Below, piece by piece: positions 36,556 to 47,738 of a stretch of 64,000 nucleotides of DNA. The position numbers and the translations under genes were made by a program. The DNA comes from an uncultured Maricaulis sp. Its GTDB lineage: Bacteria; Pseudomonadota; Alphaproteobacteria; Caulobacterales; Maricaulaceae. Each line of letters opens with the position of its first letter. Within the stretch, counting starts at the first letter, position 1. The notes beneath the pieces are model-generated. The model worked only from the letters and a program-made list of their open reading frames with translations. It was not told where the DNA came from and ran no database searches. Location of the stretch: NCBI RefSeq assembly GCF_947259345.1, contig NZ_CAMYLS010000027.1, positions 62,001-126,000 of the forward strand, read 5' to 3'.

Positions 36556-37332
36556 ATGAGCGAGCTGAACTCCACGGACTTTCGTCGGCCGGACAGGTCG
36601 GGCAGCGAACTGCGTGCGTCCGTTGTCATTGCCGTGCTGGACGAGGCGGAGAATGTCGCCGCGGTCTGCGAGGAAGTGCTGCGTGAGATGGAACGCGCCG
36701 GCGCGTTTGAAATCGTCTTCGTCGATGATGGTTCGACCGATGCCACGCCGGACATTCTGCAGGGCATTGCCGATGCCGATGACCGTGTTCGCCTCGTGCG
36801 CCATGACCGGCGTTGCGGCAAGTCACAGGCCGTGCGCTCCGGCGTGCTCGCCGCGCGGGCGCCGTGGATCGCCACGCTGGACGGCGACGGGCAGAACGAC
36901 CCGGCCGATCTGCCGGACATGCTCGAGAAAGCCTGGGCTGCCGATGGCACTGCGCCATTGGTGGCTGGCACGCGCGTGCGCCGCAATGACCCGGTTTCGC
37001 GCCTGATTGCCACGCGTATCGCCAATGGATTTCGCGCCACCGTGCTGGGCGATCATTGTCCCGATACGGGCTGCGGCGTAAAGATATTCGACCGCGACAG
37101 CTTCTTGCTCCTGCCCTGTTTCGAGGGCATGCACCGCTTCCTGCCGGCGCTCTTCCAGCGCTATGGGCACCCGTTGATCAATCATCCGGTGCGTCACCGG
37201 GCCCGTCATGCCGGCCAGTCCAAATACACCAATCTCGGGCGAGCCTTCGTCGGCATTTTCGACACGATGGGCGTGATCTGGCTGGTTCGCCGGACCAAGG
37301 CGCCAGGGCGGATCGAAGAGCGTTCGTCGTGA
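36556..37332 (+). CDS. Family 2 glycosyltransferase (polyprenyl-phosphate sugar type)
   Basis: A 258-residue cytoplasmic GT2 protein with SVVIAVLDEAENV, the nucleotide-sugar aspartates in VFVDDGSTD and LDGDGQND, and a late PVRHRARHAGQSKYTNL segment typical of dolichyl/undecaprenyl-phosphate sugar transferases. There is no long membrane domain at the C-terminus. Its TGA overlaps the GTG start of the next gene as GTGA, and the two probably form a pair: one charges the lipid carrier and the other transfers the sugar outside the membrane. Confidence 0.9.
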   Translation: MSELNSTDFRRPDRSGSELRASVVIAVLDEAENVAAVCEEVLREMERAGAFEIVFVDDGSTDATPDILQGIADADDRVRLVRHDRRCGKSQAVRSGVLAARAPWIATLDGDGQNDPADLPDMLEKAWAADGTAPLVAGTRVRRNDPVSRLIATRIANGFRATVLGDHCPDTGCGVKIFDRDSFLLLPCFEGMHRFLPALFQRYGHPLINHPVRHRARHAGQSKYTNLGRAFVGIFDTMGVIWLVRRTKAPGRIEERSS

Positions 37333-39008
37333 CGACCAAGCTTTCGGGCACCGACCGGCTGGGCTGGAAAGACTGGCTGATCCTGGTGGTGTTGTCCGCC
37401 CTGGTCCTTCTGCCCGGAATATCCTCCTTGCCACCGGTGGATCGCGACGAGTCGCGTTATGCGGTCGCAACCAGCCAGATGCTGGAAAGCGGCGATTTTA
37501 TCGATATCCGCTTCCAGGAAGAGCAGCGCTATCTGCAGCCGGCCGGCATTTACTGGCTGCAATCACTGGCGGTCGCGGTAACCGGAACCGGCGATGACCG
37601 GGAGATCTGGGCGCATCGGATCCCGTCCTTTCTAGGCATCCTCGCGGCGGTCCTGATGACCGGCGCCATCGCGACGCGGCTCTTTGGGCGCCATGCCGGC
37701 TATGGCGCTGCCCTGCTGGTCGCAACCGCCTTCGCGGTCGGGTTCGAGGCCCGCATCGCCAAGACGGATGCGGTATTGCTCGCCACCATTACGGCCGCCC
37801 ACCTCGCCCTGATGCGGATCTATCTCGAGCCGAAGGGCCATTGGTGGCGACCGGCCCTGTTCTGGGCGGCGCTCGGCGGCGGGATGATGATCAAGGGGCC
37901 GATCATCCTGCTCTTCGTCGGCCTGACGCTTCTCGCGCTGCTGATCTGGGATCGAAAGCTGCGCTGGCTGGGCGCGCTGAAACCCCTCTGGGGTGTACCG
38001 CTCTTTCTGGCCATAGCCCTGCCCTGGTATATCGCCATCGGTATCGTTTCGGACGGCGGTTTCTATGCCGAGGCGGTGGGCGACAGCCTGATGGGAAAGG
38101 TCGGTGAGAGCCAACAATCCCACGCCGGTCCACCGGGTTATTATCTCGGCCTGCTCTCGCTCAGCTTCTGGCCGGGCTCGCTCTTTTTCGTGTTTGCGAT
38201 CTGGTCGGCCTGGACCCGACGTGCGGAGCCGGCGACCCGCTATCTGATCGCCTGGATCGTGCCAGCCTGGATCGCCTATGAGCTGATCGCCACCAAGCTC
38301 CCGCACTATGTCATGCCACTTTACCCGGCGATGGCCTGCCTCGCGGTGGCGGCGATCTTCCAGCCCGGTGAAAAGCAGGCCCCGCTTTGGCTTCGCATCG
38401 CGGCGGGCCTTTACGCGGTTGTCTGGCTGGTCACGAGCGGTTTCGTGGCCGCGTTTGGCGCGGCCATGATGCAATGGTCGGAGGGGCGTCTCTCTCCGGT
38501 TCTGATCGCGGCGGGAGTGGCCATCCTTGTTCCGGCCCTGGCCGCGCTTGGCCTCTATCTCACAGGTCGCAAACCCAAGGCACTGGCCGCTGGCCTTGTC
38601 GCGGGTGGTCTCTCGGTGGTGACCGTCTACGCCGGAACCCTGCCGCGTCTCGACACGCTTTTCCTGACGCCCCGTGTCGTGGCAGCCGTGGACGCGCACG
38701 GAGACTGCGCCCCGACGCGCCTCGTTACTTCCGCCTATCGTGAGCCCTCCCTGGTCTATCTCCAGGGGCCCTACGACACGCACCTGGCGACCGGTCCGGC
38801 GGACGCCGCGGACACGCTCGCTGACGACACGGCCTGCACCCTGGCGCTGATCGATTCCAGCGAGGCGGAGGCCTTTCTCGCACAGGTCGAATCGCGCGGT
38901 TTGAGCCTTGATGCGCTGGCCGTGATCGAGGGGCAGAATTACTCGAATGGCGACACGATGAGTCTCACCCTTTATCGCGGCGGGGACAGTGTTGCGAATG
39001 GTGAGTAG
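37329..39008 (+). CDS. ArnT-like family 39 glycosyltransferase
   Basis: A 559-residue membrane protein with about 11-12 helices. The first periplasmic loop contains the GT39 motif PPVDRDESRYAVATS with the catalytic Asp-Glu pair, and FWAALGGGMMIKGPIILL follows. These enzymes move a sugar from a polyprenyl-phosphate donor to lipid A, protein or glycan. The GTG start at 37329 overlaps the preceding stop, so translation of the two is likely coupled. The acceptor is unknown. Confidence 0.9.
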   Translation: MTTKLSGTDRLGWKDWLILVVLSALVLLPGISSLPPVDRDESRYAVATSQMLESGDFIDIRFQEEQRYLQPAGIYWLQSLAVAVTGTGDDREIWAHRIPSFLGILAAVLMTGAIATRLFGRHAGYGAALLVATAFAVGFEARIAKTDAVLLATITAAHLALMRIYLEPKGHWWRPALFWAALGGGMMIKGPIILLFVGLTLLALLIWDRKLRWLGALKPLWGVPLFLAIALPWYIAIGIVSDGGFYAEAVGDSLMGKVGESQQSHAGPPGYYLGLLSLSFWPGSLFFVFAIWSAWTRRAEPATRYLIAWIVPAWIAYELIATKLPHYVMPLYPAMACLAVAAIFQPGEKQAPLWLRIAAGLYAVVWLVTSGFVAAFGAAMMQWSEGRLSPVLIAAGVAILVPALAALGLYLTGRKPKALAAGLVAGGLSVVTVYAGTLPRLDTLFLTPRVVAAVDAHGDCAPTRLVTSAYREPSLVYLQGPYDTHLATGPADAADTLADDTACTLALIDSSEAEAFLAQVESRGLSLDALAVIEGQNYSNGDTMSLTLYRGGDSVANGE

Positions 39009-39062
39009 AAATCGTTTCTGAGCAAGGGTTTGCGCCGCTTTCGCGGGTCTGTGTGCCCCTGA

Positions 39063-41543
<2,481 letters not shown>

Positions 41544-41562
41544 CGTCTCCGATATCTGAACG

Positions 41563-41600
41563 AAAAACGCCCGCCTGGTCTGCCCAGGCGGGCGTTTTTT
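41563..41600 (+). terminator. Rho-independent terminator of gyrB
   Basis: Stem CGCCCGCCTGG (41568-41578), loop TCTGC, CCAGGCGGGCG (41584-41594), then six T. Five A on the left side let it work in both directions. Confidence 0.94.
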
Positions 41601-41618
41601 GTTCCAACCACACTATGA

Positions 41619-41738
41619 TTGTCATCCCCGACGCATGCCCCGCGAAAGCGGGGCGGAGATCGGGGACCCATATGCCCGTCGAGATATAGGTCCCGGCTCT
41701 GCAGCCCGCCTACGCGGGCTATCCGGCCGGGATGACAA
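41619..41738. repeat. Palindromic intergenic repeat, copy 1
   Basis: About 120 bp framed by TTGTCATCC (41619-41627) and GGATGACAA (41730-41738). Each arm carries its own small hairpin, GCCCCGC-GAAA-GCGGGGC (41637-41654) and AGCCCGC-CTAC-GCGGGCT (41703-41720), followed by a GGGACC-type segment. It lies between the convergent gyrB and polA ends and resembles intergenic repeats common in alphaproteobacteria. Confidence 0.8.
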
Positions 41739-41762
41739 GGGGGCGTGCGCTCAAGAAGCCCC

Positions 41763-44549
41763 CTAATGAGCCTCACCCCAGGTCATCCCCGCCTTCGCAT
41801 CCACCACCAGCGGCACGCTCAGTTCCAGCGCGGGCGCACAGGCCTCGCCCATCACCTTTGAGGCCAGCCCGATCAAATCGTCCGCCTGGTTTTCCGGCAC
41901 CTCGAAGACCAGTTCGTCGTGCACCTGCAGCAGCATTTTCGCGTCGAGATTGGCGGCCTTGAGCGCGTCGTCCATGCGGATCATGGCGCGGCGGATGACG
42001 TCGGCGGCTGAGCCCTGGATGGGGGCGTTGATGGCCTGGCGTTCGGCGAACATGCGCATATTGGGGTTCTTGTCGCGAATGCCGGGGAAATGGCAGCGGC
42101 GACCGAAAATGGTCTCGACATAGCCGGTCTCGGCGGCCTTGGCCTTCATCTCATCCATATAGGCGCGGATGCCGGGGAATTTCTCGAAATAGGCATCGAT
42201 GAAGGCCTTGGCCTCATCCCGTTTGACGCCGATCTGGTTGGCCAGACCGAAGGCGGAAATGCCGTAGATGACGCCGAAATTGATCGCCTTGGCCTTGCGC
42301 CGAACCATCGGATCCATGCCTTCGATCGGCACGCCAAAGACTTCCGAAGCCGTCATCGCGTGAATATCGGTGCCGTCGCGGAAGGCCTGTTTCAGGCTTT
42401 CAACGTCGGCGATATGGGCCAGCAGGCGCAGCTCGACCTGGGAATAGTCGGCGGCAACCAGGACATGGCCGGGTTCGGCGATGAAGACTTCGCGGATCTG
42501 GCGACCGGCCTCGGTGCGGATCGGGATATTCTGCAGATTGGGCTCGGTCGAGGACAGGCGCCCGGTTGTGGTCGCGGCAAGCGAGAAGGAGGTGTGGACC
42601 CGTTTCGTGTCGCGATTGATATGGGCGAAGAGACTGTCGGAATAGGTCGATTTCAGCTTGGCATATTGCCGGTATTCCAGGAGCGCGACCGGCAGGGCAT
42701 GACCCTCGGCGGCGAGCTGATCGAGCACCGCCGCATCGGTCGACCAGGCCCCGGTCTTGGTCTTTTTGCCACCCGGTAAGCCCATCTCTCCAAACAGGAT
42801 TTCCCCGATTTGTTTCGGTGACGCAACATTGAAGTCGCGGCCCGCGGCTTCATGCGCTTCCGCCTCTGCAGCAGCCATTTTCTGGGCGAAGTCGGAGGAA
42901 AGGCGGTTCAGCTGGTCCGGATCGACCTTGATGCCCGTGCGCTCCATCCTGGAGAGGACATCGGCCATCGGGCGTTCCAGCGTCTCGTAAACCGTGGCCA
43001 TCTTCTTGGCGACCATGGCCGGTTTGAGAATCTCCCACAGCCGAAGCGTGATGTCGGCATCCTCGGCGGCATAGAGCGTCGCCTTGTCCAGCGGCACCTT
43101 GTCGAAGGTGATCTGGTTCTTGCCGGTGCCGCAAATCTCCTTGAAGGGGATGCAGGTATGGCCGAGGTGAAGCTCGGCCAGTGCGTCCATGCCATGCCCG
43201 TGCAGGCCGGCCTCCATGACATAGGAGATCAGCATGGTGTCGTCATAGGGCGCGACATCAATGCCATAGCGCGACAGCACGCCGAGATCATATTTGAAAT
43301 TCTGGCCGATCTTGAGGACGCCCGGATCCTCCAGCAGCGGTTTGAGCGCCTCCAGCGCGGCATCCATCGGGATCTGCTCGGGCGCCTCGCCGGTGTCGAA
43401 CATGTCGCCGGACCCGTCCGGATCGACATGGGCGAGCGGGATATAACAGGCCTCACCGGGAGCGGTGGCGAGCGAGATGCCGACCAGGCCGGAGGCGGTC
43501 GAGGACAGGGCATCGGTCTCGGTATCGACCGCGATCTGACCCGCCTCGCGGCATTTTTCAATCCAGCGCTCGAGCGCCTCCATCGTCGTCACGCACTCAT
43601 ACTTGTCGCGATCAATCGGGGCCGTGGCGTCGCCGGTCTCATCGGCCGGCGGGCCACCCAGCGCCTCTTCCACCTTGCGGGTGAAGGAGCGGAACTCCAT
43701 CCCGCGCAGGAAGGGGACGAGCACGTCCGGGTCGGGCTCGGCGAGACCGAACTCCTCCAGCTTTTCCGGCATCGGCGCGTCGAGCTTCAGCGTCACCAGA
43801 TCGCGGGAAATGCGGGCATCCTCGGCATGGGAGAGAAGTTTCTCGCGCCGCCCCTTCTGCTTGATCTCGCCGGCCCGCTCGAGCAGCGTGTCGAGATCGC
43901 CATACTCATTGATCAGCAGGGCCGCGGTCTTCACGCCGATCCCCGGTACGCCGGGCACATTGTCGACACTGTCGCCGGCCAGCGACTGGATATCGATCAC
44001 CTTGTCCGGGCCGACCCCGAATTTCTCCATCACTTCCGGGGCCTGGATGCGACGGTTCTTCATGGCATCGAACATGGAGACCTTGTCGGTCACCAATTGC
44101 ATGAGGTCCTTGTCCGAGGAGACGATGGTGACATCCGCGCCCTTGGCCTCGGCCTGGCGGGCATAGGTGGCGATGATGTCGTCGGCCTCGTAATTTTCCA
44201 GCTCGATGCAGGGCGTGCCGAACGCACGCGTGGCATCGCGGATGATGGAGAATTGCGGCACCAGGTCTTCCGGCGCCGGCGGGCGGTGCGCCTTGTACTG
44301 GTCGTAGAGCTCATTGCGGAAGGACTTGCCGGAATGGTCGAAAATCACCGCCAGGTGGGAGGGCTGGTCCTCCCCCTTCAGGTCTTCCAACAGCTTCCAC
44401 AACATGTTGCAAAAGCCTTGCACCGCGCCGACCGGCGTCCCGTCCGACCGGGTCAGCGGCGGCAGCGCATGATAGGCCCGGAAAATATAGCCCGACCCGT
44501 CGATCAGATAGACGTGGCTGGTCTCGTCGACGGGTTTGGTCGTGGCCAT
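41763..44549 (-). CDS. polA: DNA polymerase I
   Basis: Pol I fills gaps and removes RNA primers. The 928-residue protein has all three parts: the 5'-3' exonuclease (about 1-300, VSSDKDLMQLV and SVDNVPGVPGIGVKTAA), an intact 3'-5' proofreading domain with AVDTETDAL, GQNFKYDLGVLS and AAEDADITLRL, and the polymerase with RLSSTEPNLQNIPIRTE, DYSQVELRLLAHI and QVHDELVFEVP. ATG 44549 follows GGAG by eight bases. The unusually long spacer upstream is full of palindromes. Confidence 0.97.
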   Translation of the reverse strand: MATTKPVDETSHVYLIDGSGYIFRAYHALPPLTRSDGTPVGAVQGFCNMLWKLLEDLKGEDQPSHLAVIFDHSGKSFRNELYDQYKAHRPPAPEDLVPQFSIIRDATRAFGTPCIELENYEADDIIATYARQAEAKGADVTIVSSDKDLMQLVTDKVSMFDAMKNRRIQAPEVMEKFGVGPDKVIDIQSLAGDSVDNVPGVPGIGVKTAALLINEYGDLDTLLERAGEIKQKGRREKLLSHAEDARISRDLVTLKLDAPMPEKLEEFGLAEPDPDVLVPFLRGMEFRSFTRKVEEALGGPPADETGDATAPIDRDKYECVTTMEALERWIEKCREAGQIAVDTETDALSSTASGLVGISLATAPGEACYIPLAHVDPDGSGDMFDTGEAPEQIPMDAALEALKPLLEDPGVLKIGQNFKYDLGVLSRYGIDVAPYDDTMLISYVMEAGLHGHGMDALAELHLGHTCIPFKEICGTGKNQITFDKVPLDKATLYAAEDADITLRLWEILKPAMVAKKMATVYETLERPMADVLSRMERTGIKVDPDQLNRLSSDFAQKMAAAEAEAHEAAGRDFNVASPKQIGEILFGEMGLPGGKKTKTGAWSTDAAVLDQLAAEGHALPVALLEYRQYAKLKSTYSDSLFAHINRDTKRVHTSFSLAATTTGRLSSTEPNLQNIPIRTEAGRQIREVFIAEPGHVLVAADYSQVELRLLAHIADVESLKQAFRDGTDIHAMTASEVFGVPIEGMDPMVRRKAKAINFGVIYGISAFGLANQIGVKRDEAKAFIDAYFEKFPGIRAYMDEMKAKAAETGYVETIFGRRCHFPGIRDKNPNMRMFAERQAINAPIQGSAADVIRRAMIRMDDALKAANLDAKMLLQVHDELVFEVPENQADDLIGLASKVMGEACAPALELSVPLVVDAKAGMTWGEAH

Positions 44550-44727
44550 GGGCAAGTCTCCGGGCGGAAGGTCAGGCGGGCAAATCAGTCAGCCGCGAGA
44601 CTAGCGCGGGCCGGGCGCTCGGTCATCGGGGGAGTGCGGTGGTTTGCGGGGAGAGGAGTGCGCCTCGGCGCGCTTCGTCCCTCAAGGGCCGGAGAGGCCG
44701 GTTGTTCAACGTGCTTCATCCTATCGT

Positions 44728-44872
44728 CGTCATCCCGCGGTGGCCGCGTTGCGGGCATCCGGGGGCCTTGGCTACCCGGCGTGACCGTTCCGGCGGCGTG
44801 TTCGCGGCAAATCTGCTCGCAATATTGCTGGGGTCCCCCGGATCGCGGCCTTGCCGCGACCGTGGGATGACG
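44728..44872. repeat. Palindromic intergenic repeat, copy 2
   Basis: About 145 bp framed by CGTCATCCCGCGGT (44728-44741) and ACCGTGGGATGACG (44859-44872), which match in 13 of 14 positions when paired. The arms keep pairing inward through an ATCCGGGGG segment on each side. Confidence 0.78.
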
Positions 44873-44911
44873 TTGATTTGGACACTTTATCCCCGCCCGA
44901 CACCGCCAATA

Positions 44912-45017
44912 CCGTCATCCTGACGCAAGTCAGGACCCAGTTTCGCAGGCTCGATTTCGCCAATCTTGGCAAGAGCTTGCGTCGCAGACTGGGTCCCGGC
45001 CTTCGCCGGGATGACGG
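44912..45017. repeat. Palindromic intergenic repeat, copy 3
   Basis: About 106 bp framed by CCGTCATCC (44912-44920) and GGATGACGG (45009-45017), with inner arms GGACCCAGT and ACTGGGTCC. The right arm, with its GGGTCCCGGCCTTCGCCGGG core, is the form I recognise from many alphaproteobacterial genomes. Confidence 0.8.
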
Positions 45018-45110
45018 AGTGTGGGGCGGGAATTTTCACAAAACTTATCCTCCCCCCTCTGCCCCCACGCCATAATGCCTGTGGTTTTCGGGACGGGAGG
45101 CGCGAGCTCA

Positions 45111-45159
45111 GTCACTTGTGCCCGGAAGCGAGCGGAGCCTGTCCGGGCGGTGGTGTGAC
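45111..45159. other. Imperfect hairpin in the polA upstream spacer
   Basis: GTCAC (45111-45115) pairs with GTGAC at the far end, and GCCCGGA with TCCGGGC further in, leaving a GC-rich loop. No T-run follows. Function unknown. Confidence 0.35.
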
Positions 45160-45268
45160 AGCCATTGGCGCTGGCAGGGCGTGCGACCAGGTCGCGGGGC
45201 ACTAAACGACCGACCCCATCTACCTGGCGTGTTGGAATCGGGGTGGAGACAGCCCGGGAAATCTCCGC

Positions 45269-45337
45269 GGACGGGATGTCGGCGATGTCACGTTATTCAA
45301 ATCAAACCGGTTGACGGCATTGGCCGACATCCCGTTC
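45269..45337. ncRNA. Candidate structured RNA or long-stem element
   Basis: Fifteen base pairs (one G-T) join 45269-45283 with 45323-45337, core ACGGGATGTCGGC/GCCGACATCCCGT. The 39-base loop can pair further: GATGTCA (45284-45290) with TGA and CATT near 45312-45320 around a CGG bulge. It does not match the three intergenic repeats. Transcription is unproven. Confidence 0.35.
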
Positions 45338-45391
45338 CCCTCTCATCCCTCCGGCGCTTGACGCGTGCGGAGCCAGGCGTGTGTCGCAATC

Positions 45392-45423
45392 AAAAAAAGC
45401 CCCGAAGCAGGTGCTCCGGGGCT
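45392..45423 (-). terminator. Terminator of the lipoprotein S9 peptidase gene
   Basis: On the minus strand, AGCCCCGGAGCA (45423-45412) pairs with TGCTTCGGGGCT (45409-45398) with one mismatch and is followed by a run of T (seven A at 45392-45398 on the plus strand). Confidence 0.85.
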
Positions 45424-45447
45424 CTTCTTCAATCGCGGCAAGGACGC

Positions 45448-47652
45448 CTATTCCGCGTCGAGCGGGTCGACATCATCCATCAGCTTTTGCGTCAGGAAGG
45501 TGTAGAGCAGCGCATCGCGGCGGGCCAACTCCTCGAGATTGGCGGCGGCGGAGTGACCCCCGGCCGTGTTCTCGTAATAGAGATAATCATGGCCCAGCTC
45601 TTCCAGGAGGTGCGCCATCTTGCGGGCATGGCCCGGATGGACACGGTCATCCTTGGTCGAGGTGTAGAGGTAGATTTCCGGATAGTCGCCGTTCGCATCC
45701 ACATTGTGGTAGGGCGAGATCGAGCGCAGGAAACCGCCCTCGTCCGGGTCTTCCGGATTGCCGTACTCACCCATCCAGGACGCACCGGCCAGAAGGGTGT
45801 GGTAGCGCAGCATGTCGAGCAGCGGCACGGCCGAGACGACCGCATTCCACAGGTCCGGACGCTGGGTGTACATGACACCGGTCAGCAATCCGCCATTGGA
45901 GCCGCCATACACACCCAGATGGCGCGGGCTGGTAATGCTGCGTGTCGACAGGTCCTCGGCCACGGCGATCAAATCGTCATAGATGCGCTGACGATCCATT
46001 TTCAGACCGGCCTGGTGCCAGGCCGGACCGAATTCCCCACCGCCACGGATATTGGCCACCACATAGGCGCCGCCATTTTCCAGCCAGAGCTGACCGCGAG
46101 AACCGGAATAGCTCGGGCGGATGGAGACCTGGAAACCGCCATAGGCGTAGAGCAGGGTCGGCGTCGTGCCATCCATCACCGTGTCTTCGTGACGGACCAC
46201 GAAATACGGGACCATGGTGCCGTCCGTCGACTCGGCTTCAAGCTGTTCGACGATCAGGCCTTCGGCATCGAACTGGGCCGGGATCGACTTGATCTCTTCA
46301 ACGGTCAGCTCGGCCGCATCGACCATGAAATAGCTGTCCGGCGTCAGGAAGCCTTCGGCATTCATGAAGGCAACGTCGTGGTGCGAATTGGTCGAACCGA
46401 GGCTGATCGTCATATTGGCCGGGACCGGCACGGTCTCGGACGTCCACTGGCCATCGGCATAGTGGAAGGCTTCGAGGCCGCCGACGACATTCTCGTCAAT
46501 CGCCACCAGGAAGGCCGATGCGGTGGAGCCCATACCGCCCATGGACTGGCGCGGGCCAGGCACGAAGACCGTCTTGACCGGCGGCAATTCACCACTGGCC
46601 GCGAAGTCCGCCATGGTGAAGGAGAGCAGCGCGCCCTGCGGGAAGGTTTCGCCCCCCTCGACCGGGGTCCATTCCTCTTCGATCGTGAAGAGCAGCTCGC
46701 CCTGGTAGATGTCCTGGATGGAGGACTTGCTCGGCAGTGGCAGCTGAACGGGATCGGCATCGGCCGGCAGATACCACCAGGTCGTGTCGTAGAAAGTGTC
46801 GGCTTCCGAGGCCATCATGTAGACACTGCCGTCATGGTCTTCGACCCGGAAGGAGAAGAGGCCGACATCATCGGCATCGCCGCGCACGACTTCGGTCGCA
46901 TCGGCGAGATCGGTGCCGCGCTCCCAGCGATAGGCGACCGACGGATAGCCCGAACTGGTCGTGTCTTCCGGGCTGGTGGCCAGGCCGACCATCACGGTGT
47001 TTTCGTCGATCCAGCTGACGCCACCCTTGGCTTCCGGGGTTTCGAACCCGCCCTCGACAAAGGCGCGCTCGGAGATCGAGAATTCACGCCGGATGGCTGC
47101 GTCGGAGCCGCCATCGGACAAGGTCAGGATGCAGCGATCATAGTCGGGCGCCAGGCAGTTCGATCCGCGCCAGACCCAATTGCGGTCCTCGGCTTCGGAC
47201 AGGGCGTCGAGATCAAGCACAACATCCCATTCCGGATCATCGGTGAGATAGCTTTCCAGCGTAGTGCGACGCCACAGGCCGTGTGTCTGCTCGGCGTCCT
47301 GCCAGAAATTCCAGATATAGCCGCCTGAATAGGAACCGTAGGGAATCCGGTCATTGGACTGGTAGATGGCCAGCGCCTGATCATAGAGCGACTGGTAGCG
47401 CTCATCGCCCTGAAGGCGATCAAAGGTGCGGTCATTTTGACCCTCGACCCATTCCAGGGCGCGCTCGCCCTCGACTTCTTCAAGCCAGACCCGCGGGTCA
47501 TTATTGGGATCAATCTCGACGATCTGGCGCTCGGCCGGCGCGTCCGGTGTTGTGGAGGCCACGTCTTCGCCCTCATCGCTGGCGGGCTGGCTGCAGGCCG
47601 CGAGAATGGCGGCGCTGGCGGTGACCGCCCAGATACTCCGATAAACTCTCAT
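45448..47652 (-). CDS. Lipoprotein S9A prolyl oligopeptidase
   Basis: A 734-residue peptidase with a lipoprotein signal (lipobox LAAC at about residues 16-19 in AAILAACSQPASDEG), so probably anchored in the envelope. Domain order matches prolyl oligopeptidase: an N-terminal segment (DPRVWLEEVEGERALEWVEGQN), a propeller, and a catalytic domain with the nucleophile in GVYGGSNGGLLTG, the Asp in TKDDRVHPGHARKM and the His in TAGGHSAAA. ATG 47652 is preceded by AGGGGAAGAG. It differs from the first S9 peptidase in this window (GHSYG motif). Confidence 0.92.
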   Translation of the reverse strand: MRVYRSIWAVTASAAILAACSQPASDEGEDVASTTPDAPAERQIVEIDPNNDPRVWLEEVEGERALEWVEGQNDRTFDRLQGDERYQSLYDQALAIYQSNDRIPYGSYSGGYIWNFWQDAEQTHGLWRRTTLESYLTDDPEWDVVLDLDALSEAEDRNWVWRGSNCLAPDYDRCILTLSDGGSDAAIRREFSISERAFVEGGFETPEAKGGVSWIDENTVMVGLATSPEDTTSSGYPSVAYRWERGTDLADATEVVRGDADDVGLFSFRVEDHDGSVYMMASEADTFYDTTWWYLPADADPVQLPLPSKSSIQDIYQGELLFTIEEEWTPVEGGETFPQGALLSFTMADFAASGELPPVKTVFVPGPRQSMGGMGSTASAFLVAIDENVVGGLEAFHYADGQWTSETVPVPANMTISLGSTNSHHDVAFMNAEGFLTPDSYFMVDAAELTVEEIKSIPAQFDAEGLIVEQLEAESTDGTMVPYFVVRHEDTVMDGTTPTLLYAYGGFQVSIRPSYSGSRGQLWLENGGAYVVANIRGGGEFGPAWHQAGLKMDRQRIYDDLIAVAEDLSTRSITSPRHLGVYGGSNGGLLTGVMYTQRPDLWNAVVSAVPLLDMLRYHTLLAGASWMGEYGNPEDPDEGGFLRSISPYHNVDANGDYPEIYLYTSTKDDRVHPGHARKMAHLLEELGHDYLYYENTAGGHSAAANLEELARRDALLYTFLTQKLMDDVDPLDAE

Positions 47653-47738
47653 CAGTCTCTTCCCCTCTGATGTTTCCGACGCAATTAACACCGGAGCGGT
47701 AGTGGACGTAAAGGGATGGGGGCGGTATCGGAGCCGTT

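Larger units (their letters stand above)
44550..45391. other. Gene-free spacer upstream of polA with several palindromes
   Basis: The longest stretch without a gene in the window. It holds two copies of the intergenic repeat (44728-44872 and 44912-45017), a hairpin at 45111-45159, a long stem at 45269-45337, and the terminator of the next minus-strand gene at its far end. No ORF has convincing coding character, and no tRNA was recognised. Confidence 0.6.

Noticed and set aside
41619-45017. CRISPR array
   Set aside because: The repeats are long, inverted, few and separated by the polA gene, and there is no regular spacer pattern or cas gene.
45290-45310. tRNA-like TTCAAATC string in the polA spacer
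   Set aside because: No acceptor stem, D-arm or anticodon arm can be built around it.
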